Positions 27,237 to 36,192 of a DNA stretch of 64,000 nt are shown one piece after another. A program made the translations under genes and the position numbers. Source of the DNA: Bacteroidales bacterium (GTDB taxonomy: Bacteria; Bacteroidota; Bacteroidia; Bacteroidales; WCHB1-69); assembly GCA_017438945.1 (NCBI GenBank), contig JAFRUI010000018.1, positions 80,049-144,048 of the forward strand, read 5' to 3'. The notes under the pieces are model-generated. The model was not told the DNA's origin, searched no databases, and saw nothing but the letters and a program-made list of their open reading frames with translations. Each line of letters opens with the position of its first letter. Position 1 is the stretch's first letter.

Positions 27237-28563
27237 AAATTATCCAATCATTTCAAGGTCCACAAATAACGAGGATGTCACGCCACCGCAGTTTGGCCGT
27301 TCCGATATTTACGGTTTTTCCGACGACTATTTTTTCAACATATTGAAAAACAGTGGGTTGGGTTCCATATTGCGTCGAGACTGCCATTTGGAGGTTCCCT
27401 GTCGCGCCAACCCTTACGAACCCGCTATGGCGCTGGTGGATGAGAGTAACGGCATCTTCATTGATGTGGAAATTGACGCACCGTACCACGGCTGGTACCG
27501 TTTCCCGATTCACTATGTGGAAGGTAAAGACGGGGTTCGTGACCAGTACTTCAACGACTGCGGATGGACGGTGGTGCGGTTCAGTGAACGTCAGGTGCGC
27601 CAACAACCAGACGCATGTGTGGAGCTGCTCCGGAGAATCGTTGCCACATTGAAAGGGGAATCCGAGGTTTTTGACGGGATTGTGCAACCGGAAAAACGTT
27701 GGACGCAGAAAGAGGCAGTGGAGATGGAGAAAGAGTTGTCTCGCGAGAAACTTCTGCAGATCCAGTCGTTCGGGCAGCCCGAATTCCTTCCCGAACTGCG
27801 TGTGAAGGTGGCCGAGAACGATTCCCGATCCTGCAGATCCGTCCACCCCGACATTGTCTTCAACGAAGCTTCGCACACGTATGCCGATGCCCGCAACCAG
27901 ACCGGCACGGCAGACTACACCTCCGTGACCACTCTTATTGAAAAATTCTTCCCCTTCTTTGATGAGGAGGCCTACATCGAACACTATATGGCGGAATCGG
28001 GGAAGAGTCGCGAGGAGGTCGTCCGCAAGATGCTCGAGCCTTCCGAGCGCGGCACGTTCATGCACCAACAAATCGAATATTTCCTGAAAGGGAGACCTCA
28101 CGAAGAGGATTTCAAGGAATTCCAGCTCTTCCGCAAGTTCCACGAGGAGCAGATTCTCAAGCGCGGACTCGAATTTTACGATGCGGAGAAAATCGTCACG
28201 CTCCCGCAGTACGGCATTGCCGGCACCGTCGATGCGCTCTTCCGAAAGCCCGACGGGGCATTCGTGATGGTGGATTGGAAGCGCAGCAAGAACCTCATCA
28301 TCGACGGCTATCCCAAAAAATACGGCACCGGCCGCGGCCTCTCCATCCTCTCCCACCTCGACAACTCCAGCTACTACCACTACGAGCTCCAGCAGAGCTT
28401 TTACAAATACATCCTCGAAAACGAATACGGCATGAAGGTCTCCTCCATGATCCTCTGCGTGCTACATCCGGAGTACGACCAGTACTACACGATTAAGCTT
28501 TCTGACTACCGCGTTCAGGAGGTTCGTGAAATGGTTGTTGCGCAGTTAGCAGTTAGTTGTTAG
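27229..28563 (+). CDS. Protein with two PD-(D/E)XK nuclease-like domains (DUF559/Vsr-like plus RecB-like)
   Basis: The 444-residue protein shows two separate restriction-endonuclease-fold signatures. The N-terminal part (about 25-145) has DVEIDAPYHGW (Asp79 to His87), RDQYFNDCGWTVVRFSE and a helix, the arrangement of DUF559/Vsr-like nucleases. The C-terminal part (about 225-440) looks like a RecB/Cas4-type nuclease: SVTTLIEKFFP, RGTFMHQQIEYFL (His279), GTVDALF (Asp335), VDWKRSK (Asp349, Lys351) and ELQQSFYKYIL. No four-cysteine iron-sulfur cluster is seen. An SF1 helicase gene follows after 75 nt, so the pair may act like a split DNA2 or RecB-type helicase-nuclease in DNA end processing (inference). 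The last residues, AQLAVSC, are encoded by a repeat. Confidence 0.7.
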   Translation: MKTNYPIISRSTNNEDVTPPQFGRSDIYGFSDDYFFNILKNSGLGSILRRDCHLEVPCRANPYEPAMALVDESNGIFIDVEIDAPYHGWYRFPIHYVEGKDGVRDQYFNDCGWTVVRFSERQVRQQPDACVELLRRIVATLKGESEVFDGIVQPEKRWTQKEAVEMEKELSREKLLQIQSFGQPEFLPELRVKVAENDSRSCRSVHPDIVFNEASHTYADARNQTGTADYTSVTTLIEKFFPFFDEEAYIEHYMAESGKSREEVVRKMLEPSERGTFMHQQIEYFLKGRPHEEDFKEFQLFRKFHEEQILKRGLEFYDAEKIVTLPQYGIAGTVDALFRKPDGAFVMVDWKRSKNLIIDGYPKKYGTGRGLSILSHLDNSSYYHYELQQSFYKYILENEYGMKVSSMILCVLHPEYDQYYTIKLSDYRVQEVREMVVAQLAVSC

Positions 28564-28570
28564 CAGTTGT
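28542..28570 (+). repeat. GCAGTTAGCAGTTAG-type repeat across the nuclease stop codon
   Basis: The repeat encodes the last seven residues and the TAG stop of the double-nuclease gene and continues 7 nt past it. Confidence 0.8.
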
Positions 28571-28598
28571 GTAATAGCAAGAGACATTCTACACTCCA

Positions 28599-28638
28599 CT
28601 TCAATAACCAATAACCCATAACCCATAACCATTACAAA
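28599..28638 (+). repeat. TAACC-type leader repeat directly before the SF1 helicase
   Basis: CTTCAATAACCAATAACCC, two ATAACC copies, ATTACAAA, then ATG at 28639. The 40 bp are identical to the tyrS leader. Confidence 0.97.
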
Positions 28639-30465
28639 ATGAATTTCCTCCAACAGCTTTCCGACGCCATCGACATCCAGCAACAACGACAGGATCAGGA
28701 ATACAACGAACTGATGGAACGGCCGTTGCGCGAGCGCGTGAGCCGGGGCTACACGATGACCAACCTGCACGCGGTGTTCGAATTCTACGACGGGGCACCC
28801 TCACGCTTCGTGCCCGCTCCGACCGGCACCCTACGCTACATCAGCCGCGTACACATCCACTGCGAGTACAACATCTCCAAATTCCGCGAGGGCACGCTGG
28901 TGCGGCTCAGTCACGGCTCACACTCGTTCATCATGGAGATCGAGCAGGACGACGTGAACGACTTTGTGCTGCGCTCCAGCAGTTACGAATACCAACACAA
29001 CATGCTGGATATCAGAAACTATCCGAAAGATGGTTGGGAAGTGAATGCCGTAAACTCCAACATCACACAGCGACTGCTCCGCGCCACGTGGGAGAACCTC
29101 TACGGCAACCCCGACTACTGCGAGCACCTCGAACGTTTCCTCACCGGACAGTTCCGGAACCAGTACTGCGAATCACCGTCGCCAGACTGCGGCAACCCTT
29201 CGCAAAACGAAGCCATCCGCAAATCCTTCGTTTGCAGCTATTTCCATCTGATCCAAGGGCCGCCGGGCACAGGTAAGACCTTCACCATCGCGAAAATTGT
29301 CTATTACCTGATGAAAATGGGTAAGAAGGTTTTCGTGACCGCACCCACCCACACCGCCATCAACAACTGCCTCAACGCCATCGCCAACCAACTGCAGAAC
29401 AAAAGTATGGTGGTGAAAGTCGGGGAGCGGCATCAGGCGGACGAAATCGTGAACAATCCGCACATCACACGCAGAAAGTCGCTAAAACGATACGACTACC
29501 AGCACGATCAAGAACTTTCGCAGGATGGATTCGTGGTGGGCGGCACCCCTTTCGCCCTCTGCGCGCCCGCGTCCAAAAAGCTGGACGGCTGGCTCTTCGA
29601 CTACGTCATCATGGACGAGGCCGCACAAATGAGTATCCCGCTCGCGCTGCCAGCCATCATGCGCGGCTCGCGGCTCATCTTCGTCGGCGACCACCAGCAG
29701 CTCGACCCCATCGTACCGCAGGACACAGGCAACCGCTTCTTCGACGGCAGCATCTTCAAACGGCTCGCCGACCTCTACCCGCAAGACATCACCCTTTTAG
29801 ACCAATCGTACCGCCTCAACGAAAACCTGATCAGCATCCCGAACCGACTGTTCTACAGTGGACGCATTGCCGCAAAACATGCGTTGCAGCGGCCTTATAC
29901 CGATTTTGACTGTCCGTCCGCGCCGCAAATCGTCATGCACCCCTCCAACGAACTGTTAGTCATCCATCACGAGTTCGACTCCCTGGGCCGCTCCCCCTAC
30001 GAGGCCAACCTCACCGCCGACATTGTGACCGACCTGCTGTGCAACGGTGTGCCAGTCAGCGAGATCGGCATCATGAGTCCCTACCGGGCACAGATCCGCG
30101 AAATCAGACGGGCGTTGTTGGAAAAGGCCGGCGCGGAAATAGCACAAACCATCTTCGTCGATACGGTGGAGCGGATGCAAGGACAGGAGAAGGACTACAT
30201 CATATATAGTATGTCCAACTCCAATCCAGCGGAAGTGGAAGACCACCTGGAGTTCTTCTACAGTCCGAACCGGCTGAACGTGGCGCTCACCCGCGCCCGC
30301 GTGAAGTGCGTGGTGCTCGCCAACGAGAAGATTTTCACGTTCTGCGGTGAGTTATTGCAAAATCCAAGCACTCCCCTACCCTTACGCAATGGCGCGGAAA
30401 TATTCTCGCAATACTACAAAACAGCCACGAAATTGGAAATGATTACCGAAGAAGAGGATTGGTAG
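28639..30465 (+). CDS. Superfamily 1B (UPF1/DNA2-like) helicase
   Basis: The 608-residue protein has an N-terminal beta-barrel-like region (about 1-170) and a complete SF1 helicase core. Motif I is GPPGTGKT (207-214), motif Ia VTAPTHTAINN, motif II MDEAAQ (Asp326, Glu327), motif III FVGDHQQLDP, motif V DTVERMQGQEKDYIIYSM and motif VI LNVALTRARVKCVV. This order matches the UPF1/DNA2/IGHMBP2 branch (5' to 3' translocation on nucleic acid). It follows a double-nuclease gene, suggesting joint action at DNA ends or RNA-DNA hybrids, but no direct evidence for the process is in the sequence. Confidence 0.88.
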   Translation: MNFLQQLSDAIDIQQQRQDQEYNELMERPLRERVSRGYTMTNLHAVFEFYDGAPSRFVPAPTGTLRYISRVHIHCEYNISKFREGTLVRLSHGSHSFIMEIEQDDVNDFVLRSSSYEYQHNMLDIRNYPKDGWEVNAVNSNITQRLLRATWENLYGNPDYCEHLERFLTGQFRNQYCESPSPDCGNPSQNEAIRKSFVCSYFHLIQGPPGTGKTFTIAKIVYYLMKMGKKVFVTAPTHTAINNCLNAIANQLQNKSMVVKVGERHQADEIVNNPHITRRKSLKRYDYQHDQELSQDGFVVGGTPFALCAPASKKLDGWLFDYVIMDEAAQMSIPLALPAIMRGSRLIFVGDHQQLDPIVPQDTGNRFFDGSIFKRLADLYPQDITLLDQSYRLNENLISIPNRLFYSGRIAAKHALQRPYTDFDCPSAPQIVMHPSNELLVIHHEFDSLGRSPYEANLTADIVTDLLCNGVPVSEIGIMSPYRAQIREIRRALLEKAGAEIAQTIFVDTVERMQGQEKDYIIYSMSNSNPAEVEDHLEFFYSPNRLNVALTRARVKCVVLANEKIFTFCGELLQNPSTPLPLRNGAEIFSQYYKTATKLEMITEEEDW

Positions 30466-30489
30466 GGACACAAAATATCTCACCTCTAC

Positions 30490-30532
30490 CTTGCGCCTTG
30501 AACTTTGAACTTTGCTCCTTGAACTTTGAACC
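30490..30532 (+). repeat. CCTTGAACTTTGAAC-type repeat between helicase and efp
   Basis: Three to four imperfect copies of CTTGAACTTTGAACC directly upstream of the efp promoter. The same words follow xylA at 61336-61366. Confidence 0.88.
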
Positions 30533-30542
30533 AAAAAAATTG

Positions 30543-30550
30543 TATCTTTG
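30543..30550 (+). promoter_or_regulatory. -7 box of efp
   Basis: TATCTTTG followed by CAGCCG, 33 nt upstream of the efp ATG. Confidence 0.6.
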
Positions 30551-30582
30551 CAGCCGATTTTTTCTAACTAAAAACCAATTGT

Positions 30583-31152
30583 ATGGCAACAACTGCTGAT
30601 TTTAAGAACGGCCTCTGTATTGTTCACAACAACGAGATTTGGTCAATCGTGGAATTCCTGCACGTGAAACCCGGCAAGGGCAACACTTTTGTCCGCACGA
30701 AACTCAAAAACCTCAAAAACGGTAGAGTTCAGGAGTTCAGATTCGACGCCGGCGTCAAGATTGACCTTGCCCGCGTGGAGCGCCGCCCATACCAATTCCT
30801 CTATAAGGAAGGCGACACCACCTATATCTTCATGCACACCGAAACTTACGAGCAACTTCCTATCGAGAAGGATCTTATCAACAACCCCGACCTGCTCAAG
30901 GAAGGCCAAGAGGTGGAAATCAACTACGACACGGATTCCGACACTCCGCTCACCTGCGAACTTCCTCCGTTTGTTGACCTGGAAGTCATCGAGGCCGATC
31001 CCGGCGTGAAGGGCGACACCGCCACCAACTCCCTCAAACGTGCTGTGGTGGAAACCGGTGCTGATGTCTATGTTCCCCTTTTCATCAATGTGGGTGAGAA
31101 AATCAAAGTCGACACCCGCACCAACAAGTATTCTGAACGCGTCAAAGAATAA
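30583..31152 (+). CDS. efp: Elongation factor P
   Basis: The 189-residue three-domain protein rescues ribosomes stalled at polyproline. The loop that reaches the peptidyl-transferase centre reads HVKPGKGNTFVRTKLKN, with Lys32 at the position that EpmA/EpmB lysylate in many bacteria. The C-terminal OB fold ends PLFINVGEKIKVDTRTNKYSERV, normal for the family. It is followed after 11 nt by an lpxD-type gene, a neighbourhood also seen in other Bacteroidota. Confidence 0.97.
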   Translation: MATTADFKNGLCIVHNNEIWSIVEFLHVKPGKGNTFVRTKLKNLKNGRVQEFRFDAGVKIDLARVERRPYQFLYKEGDTTYIFMHTETYEQLPIEKDLINNPDLLKEGQEVEINYDTDSDTPLTCELPPFVDLEVIEADPGVKGDTATNSLKRAVVETGADVYVPLFINVGEKIKVDTRTNKYSERVKE

Positions 31153-31163
31153 GCGTTATCCGC

Positions 31164-32126
31164 ATGATTCTGCGTCAGTCGCTTAGCATCGACGAATTAA
31201 TTCAACTGATTGGTCATCCCGTTGCCGTTAAGGGTGATTCCACCCTTAAGGTGACGGGAATCAATGAGTTGCACTCTATCCGCAAAGGGGATCTCACTTT
31301 TGTGGACAACGAGAAGTATTACCTTCGGATTCTGCAAAGCGAGGCATCCGCAATCCTCATCAACAGTGCGGAAGTGGAATGCCCCGCCGGTAAGGTTTTG
31401 CTTGTTTCCGAGGATCCGCTCCGCGATTACCTTGCTGTCGTGGAGCATTTTGTACATTTCACACCGCAAAACACTCCCATCCATCCAAGTGCCGTTATCG
31501 GTGAAGGCACAATCATCCAACCGTTGGTTTTCATCGGCGAGAACGTGCGCATCGGAAAGAACTGCATCATCCACTCCAACGTGAGCATTTATGCCGACAC
31601 CGTTATTGGCGACAACGTGGTCATACATTCCAACAGCACCATCGGCGCCGATGCCTGTTATTTCCAGAAGCGTCCCGACGGCTGGCTGAAGCTGACCTCC
31701 TGCGGCGACACCTACATCGGCAACGATGTGGAAATCGGCTGCAACTGCTGCATCGACCGCGGCGTTTCCGGCACCACCTACATTGGTGATGGCTGCATTT
31801 TCGACAACCTGGTGCAGGTGGGTCACGACACGCACATTGGCAAGCGCACTCTCTTGGGCGCGCAGTGCGGTGTGGCGGGCTGCACTTACATCGATGACGA
31901 CTGCAAGATATGGGCCAAGGCAGCCGTCAACAAAGACCTCTACGTCGCCAAAGGCACCGTGCTGCTGGCTTTGTCGGCCATCGACAAAGACGTCAAGGAA
32001 GAGGGCAGAACCCTCTTTGGGATGCCTGCCGGCGACGCCAACGCCAAATGGCGCGAGATGGCGATGATGCGCAAGCTGCCGGATCTTTTCAAGGAATTGG
32101 AGGAGATTAAGAAACGATTACCATAA
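31164..32126 (+). CDS. lpxD: LpxD-type UDP-3-O-acylglucosamine N-acyltransferase (possibly the second paralogue)
   Basis: The 320-residue protein has an N-terminal uridine-binding domain (about 1-95) and a left-handed beta-helix of hexapeptide repeats (about 105-280), for example VFIGENVRIGKNCIIHSNVSI and TIGADACYFQKRPDGWLKL. His221 in VQVGHDTHIG matches the catalytic histidine of E. coli LpxD. LpxD adds the second hydroxyacyl chain to the lipid A precursor. Many Bacteroidota carry a true lpxD near lpxC/lpxA and a second homologue beside efp; the position here suggests the second one, so the substrate may differ. The C-terminal helix (MRKLPDLFKELEEIKKRL) is present. Confidence 0.85.
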   Translation: MILRQSLSIDELIQLIGHPVAVKGDSTLKVTGINELHSIRKGDLTFVDNEKYYLRILQSEASAILINSAEVECPAGKVLLVSEDPLRDYLAVVEHFVHFTPQNTPIHPSAVIGEGTIIQPLVFIGENVRIGKNCIIHSNVSIYADTVIGDNVVIHSNSTIGADACYFQKRPDGWLKLTSCGDTYIGNDVEIGCNCCIDRGVSGTTYIGDGCIFDNLVQVGHDTHIGKRTLLGAQCGVAGCTYIDDDCKIWAKAAVNKDLYVAKGTVLLALSAIDKDVKEEGRTLFGMPAGDANAKWREMAMMRKLPDLFKELEEIKKRLP

Positions 32127-32129
32127 TGT

Positions 32130-32157
32130 GTAAGAGCGAATAATTATTCGCCCCTAC
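32130..32157. repeat. Dispersed palindrome, GTAGGGGCGAATAA type (imperfect)
   Basis: GTAAGAGCGAATAA at 32130-32143 and TTATTCGCCCCTAC at 32144-32157 pair with two mismatches. The same word forms a perfect hairpin at 62976-63003. Here it follows the lpxD-type gene and has no T-run. Confidence 0.85.
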
Positions 32158-32397
32158 GGAAAGGGCACAATCCGACCACTGCTGTGCCGGAACGCCCAAA
32201 ATAAAAGAATAAAAGCCAAATTTCCCTTACAACGCGTTTTAACGCCCTTTTTTCGCGTTTTTCTTGTTTTTTATTGTTAATAAATTGTGATAGATTTCCG
32301 CCCAAGAAATCGAAAAAAAGTGTATTTTAGTGCTTTATTGTTAAAAAGCATAAGTTTTTCATTTTAAGACAGTTAGAGATTTAATAGACGACAAGAA

Positions 32398-34947
32398 ATG
32401 GAAGAAAATGAAATTTTAGACGAGAAGATAGTTCCGTATAATATTGAAAACCTGATGAAGACGGCTTACATCGACTATTCGATGTCCGTCATCGTTTCCC
32501 GCGCCCTGCCCGATGTGCGCGACGGTTTGAAACCCGTGCAGCGCCGCATTATCTACGCCATGTGGGACATGAATATCACCGAAAGCGGTCCTTATCGTAA
32601 GTGCGCCCGTATCGTCGGTGAGGTGCTTGGTAAGTACCACCCGCACGGCGACACGGCCGTGTATGACGCCCTCGTGCGTATGGCCCAACCTTGGACCCTC
32701 CGCTACCCCTTCGTCGATGGACAGGGTAACTTCGGTTCGGTGGACGGCGACAGTCCCGCCGCCATGCGTTACACGGAAGCCCGTCTTCGCCGCTCCTCCG
32801 AGGAGATGGTCGCTGACATTGAGAAAGACACGGTTGACATGGTGCTCAACTTCGACGACTCCATCCCAGAGCCCACCGTGTTGCCCGCCAAGATACCCAA
32901 TCTGATTGTGAACGGTTCCTCCGGCATTGCTGTCGGTATGGCCACCAACATGGCGCCCCATAACCTCAGCGAGGTGTGCGACGGCATCTGCGCCTACATC
33001 GACAACAACGACATCACCATCGAGGAGCTGATGCACACCATCAAGGCCCCCGATTTCCCCTCCGGCTGTATCATCTACGGCTACAAGGGCGTCCAGGATG
33101 CCTTCCTCACCGGCCGCGGCCGCATCGTCATGCGCGGTCACGCCGAGATTGAGACCGAAAAGAACCACAACTGCATCGTGGTGACTACCCTGCCCTACAT
33201 GACCAACCCCTCCGACATGATCAGCCACACCGTCGAACTCGTCAAAGAGGGCAAGATCGCCGGCATCACCGATGTGCAAAACCTCACCAACAAACGCAAC
33301 GGCACCCGCATCATCTACGAACTCAAGAAAGACGTGGTGCCCGAGGTGGTCCTCAACAAGCTCTACCAGATGACCGCCCTGCAGTCGTCCTTCAGCATCA
33401 ACAACGTGGCACTGGTCAACGGCCGCCCGATGACGCTGAACCTCAAGGATATGATTGTGGAATACGTGAAACACCGTCACGATGTGGTGATCCGCCGCAC
33501 CCAATTCGACCTCAAGAAGGCCCAGGAGCGCGCCCACATCCTCGAAGGTTTCCTCAAAGCCCTTGACATCATCGACGAGATCATCGCCCTCATCCGTGCC
33601 TCGCAAACCGTGCAAGAGGCGCAGCAGGGTTTGATGACTAACTGGGACTTCACTGAAATCCAGGCGAAAGCCATTGTGGAGATGCGTCTCAGACAACTCA
33701 CCGGAATGGAGCGTCAGAAACTGCAGGACGAATACGACGAGCTGATGAAGCTCATCGCGCACTTGCAGGATGTGCTCAACGACGTGAACTTGCGTATGGG
33801 TATCATCAAAGACGAGCTGCAGGATATCAAGAAACGTTTCGGCGACGAGCGCCGCTCGCCCATTGAGTACAGCTCCTCCGAGTTCCGCGTCGAGGATACC
33901 ATCGCCGACGAAGAGGTGGTGATCACCATTTCGCACTTGGGCTACATCAAGCGCACGCCGCTGGCCGAATACAAAGTGCAGAACCGTGGCGGCAAGGGTT
34001 CCCGGGGCAGCAGCTCCCGCGACGAGGACTTCATCGAACACCTCTATATGGCCACCAACCACAACTATCTGCTCTTCTTCACCGAGAAAGGCAAGTGTTT
34101 CTGGATGAGAGTATTCGAGATTCCGGAAGGCATGAAAACCTCCAAAGGTCGTGCCATCCAGAACCTGCTCCAGATCGAGGAAGGCGACAAAATAACCTCT
34201 ATCATCAACCTCAAGAGCATTGACGATCCCGATTTTATCAACAACCACTATATCATATTGTGCACCGAAAAGGGTGTCATCAAGAAAACCTCCATTGAAG
34301 CTTACTCGCATCCGCGCAAGAAAGGCATCATCGCCATTAACGTTCGCGAAGGCGACCGCTTGTTAGCCGCCCGTTTCACCGACGGCAACAGCGACATCAT
34401 GATGGCCCTGCACTCCGGTCGCGCCATCCGCTTCCACGAGAACGAGGAGTTGCGCGCCATCGGACGTACGGCTGCAGGTGTACGAGGCATCACCCTTGAG
34501 GATGAAAACGACCGCGTGGTGGGTATGCTCGCCATTGACAACAACCGTAGCAACGTCCTGATTGTTTCCGAAAACGGATACGGAAAGCGTTCCCTGTTAG
34601 AGGATTACCGTATCACCCACCGTGGCGGCAAGGGCGTCAGCACTATCAAAATCACCGAACGCACCGGCAAGTTGATTGCCATCAAAGCCGTCACCGACGA
34701 CGATGACTTGATGATCATCAATCGCTCCGGTATCGCCATCCGTCTGCATGTGGACCAGCTGCGCATTTTAGGACGTAACACGCAAGGTGTCAGACTGATA
34801 GACCTGCGTGGAAAGGATATGATTGCCGCCGTCTGCGAGGTGCCGCGCCAAGAGGAAGAAGAGGAAGATTTTGAAGAAAATGATGGGAATGCAAATCCGG
34901 AAACCCCGGAATTAAACACCTCCTCTGAAACCGAGTCCGAAGCTTAA
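32398..34947 (+). CDS. gyrA: DNA gyrase subunit A
   Basis: The 849-residue subunit cuts and rejoins DNA in the gyrase tetramer. The active-site tyrosine is Tyr125 ([10 protein letters not shown]). The quinolone-determining region is [21 protein letters not shown], with Thr86 at the E. coli Ser83 position and Asp90 at Asp87. The C-terminal beta-pinwheel has the GyrA box variant QNRGGKG and further RGGKG-type blades. An acidic tail follows ([13 protein letters not shown]). The 270-nt gap upstream holds a palindrome and an imperfect promoter box (TATTTTAG near 32323). Two TPR genes follow in the same direction. Confidence 0.96.
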   Translation: MEENEILDEKIVPYNIENLMKTAYIDYSMSVIVSRALPDVRDGLKPVQRRIIYAMWDMNITESGPYRKCARIVGEVLGKYHPHGDTAVYDALVRMAQPWTLRYPFVDGQGNFGSVDGDSPAAMRYTEARLRRSSEEMVADIEKDTVDMVLNFDDSIPEPTVLPAKIPNLIVNGSSGIAVGMATNMAPHNLSEVCDGICAYIDNNDITIEELMHTIKAPDFPSGCIIYGYKGVQDAFLTGRGRIVMRGHAEIETEKNHNCIVVTTLPYMTNPSDMISHTVELVKEGKIAGITDVQNLTNKRNGTRIIYELKKDVVPEVVLNKLYQMTALQSSFSINNVALVNGRPMTLNLKDMIVEYVKHRHDVVIRRTQFDLKKAQERAHILEGFLKALDIIDEIIALIRASQTVQEAQQGLMTNWDFTEIQAKAIVEMRLRQLTGMERQKLQDEYDELMKLIAHLQDVLNDVNLRMGIIKDELQDIKKRFGDERRSPIEYSSSEFRVEDTIADEEVVITISHLGYIKRTPLAEYKVQNRGGKGSRGSSSRDEDFIEHLYMATNHNYLLFFTEKGKCFWMRVFEIPEGMKTSKGRAIQNLLQIEEGDKITSIINLKSIDDPDFINNHYIILCTEKGVIKKTSIEAYSHPRKKGIIAINVREGDRLLAARFTDGNSDIMMALHSGRAIRFHENEELRAIGRTAAGVRGITLEDENDRVVGMLAIDNNRSNVLIVSENGYGKRSLLEDYRITHRGGKGVSTIKITERTGKLIAIKAVTDDDDLMIINRSGIAIRLHVDQLRILGRNTQGVRLIDLRGKDMIAAVCEVPRQEEEEEDFEENDGNANPETPELNTSSETESEA

Positions 34948-34970
34948 CTATCGACTTAAATACCAAAACA

Positions 34971-36155
34971 ATGAGAAAACATGTCCTTCTTGCCATTAAC
35001 CTTTTGATTCTGACGGCTTTATCTGCACAGAAGCCGTCACTTACCAAAGCCTACAACTGCTTCTACGACAAGGACTATGACAAGGCGAAGGTACAGATTG
35101 ACCAGTGCACGGCTGACGAGAAGCTCTCCGCAAAGGCACAGACCTGGCTCTACAAAGGCAACATCGAGTTCTTGCTTGCCAACCGCGAATATAGCGAGAA
35201 GCAGAAAAACGACAGCTATCAGATTCAATATCCGGATGCTCCTGTAGAGGCTTTTGACGCTTTCGAGAAAGCTATTTCCATTAACCCGAAAGCGGAGGCA
35301 CTGGACATGATGACCGCTCAGGATGCCCTCAAGCAGCTATACCCCTACCTTTTGGTTCGCGGTGTTGACCAACTGATAGCCAAAGACTTCGCCAATGCTA
35401 AGAAGACGCTGGCCAAAGGCATCAAGAGCTATGAAATGGACACGCCACAGTATCCCATGAACGGCGACCTCTACTATTACTACGCATACGCGATGGAAAG
35501 TCTTGGCGAGAATGACGAAGCCGTGGCATACTACCAGAAAGCGCTCAACGACGGTTCCCAAAACGCTTACGTCTTCGCAAAGCTGATTGACCATTTCAAG
35601 GCCAAAAACGACTACCAGAATGTGGAGAAAACGCTTGCCATGGCCAAACAGAAGAACCCCAACGACATGAGTATTAGATTATTGGAGATCGACTACATGT
35701 ATTGGAAAGGAGACAGTTTGAAAGCCAAGTCTTTACTTGATCAGATTGATGTACAGTCATTGAAGACCGAGGATGAGATGGTGAACGTGGCCAACTTCTA
35801 TATCAAGGAGAAGCGTTACGAAGCTGCAGAACGTCTGCTCGCCCGATCCAACGTATTGACTCCCAATAATTTCGTCATTCTTTACAACTTAGGGGTGTGT
35901 ACGTATAGTTTTTCAGAATACTATTTCAACCGCCAAAACCAGCTTGCCTTGCAACAGGCCAATAATAGTGACATCCAAGCGGCCAAAAACCTCTCGGAAA
36001 AATACCTTGCAGAAGCGGCAAACTATTTTGAGCAGGCACGCAAACTGGAGCCCAAGGATGTGAATCTTCTCAACACGCTTCGTGCCATTTACGTACGCCA
36101 GCAGTCTCCGAAGGCAGATGAAATTGATGCCCTCATTAAACAATTGGAAAGATAA
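34971..36155 (+). CDS. Exported tetratricopeptide-repeat protein, paralogue 1
   Basis: The 394-residue protein has a signal peptide (cleavage near ALSAQ, residue 20) and then helix pairs of TPR type, e.g. AYNCFYDKDYDKAKVQIDQC, YYYYAYAMESLGENDEAVAYYQKAL and NTLRAIYVRQQSPKADEIDAL. It probably resides in the periplasm or on the outer membrane as a protein-protein scaffold; the partner is unknown. The next gene encodes a protein of exactly the same length and plan, so the two arose by tandem duplication. It begins 23 nt after gyrA. Confidence 0.75.
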   Translation: MRKHVLLAINLLILTALSAQKPSLTKAYNCFYDKDYDKAKVQIDQCTADEKLSAKAQTWLYKGNIEFLLANREYSEKQKNDSYQIQYPDAPVEAFDAFEKAISINPKAEALDMMTAQDALKQLYPYLLVRGVDQLIAKDFANAKKTLAKGIKSYEMDTPQYPMNGDLYYYYAYAMESLGENDEAVAYYQKALNDGSQNAYVFAKLIDHFKAKNDYQNVEKTLAMAKQKNPNDMSIRLLEIDYMYWKGDSLKAKSLLDQIDVQSLKTEDEMVNVANFYIKEKRYEAAERLLARSNVLTPNNFVILYNLGVCTYSFSEYYFNRQNQLALQQANNSDIQAAKNLSEKYLAEAANYFEQARKLEPKDVNLLNTLRAIYVRQQSPKADEIDALIKQLER

Positions 36156-36192
36156 TCAATCAAATAATTAGTCACAAAAAAATTTCAAGAAA

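Noticed and set aside
32416..34311. A 631-codon frame opposite gyrA
   Set aside because: Antisense shadow; histidine/valine/glycine-rich composition typical of reverse-complement coding sequence.
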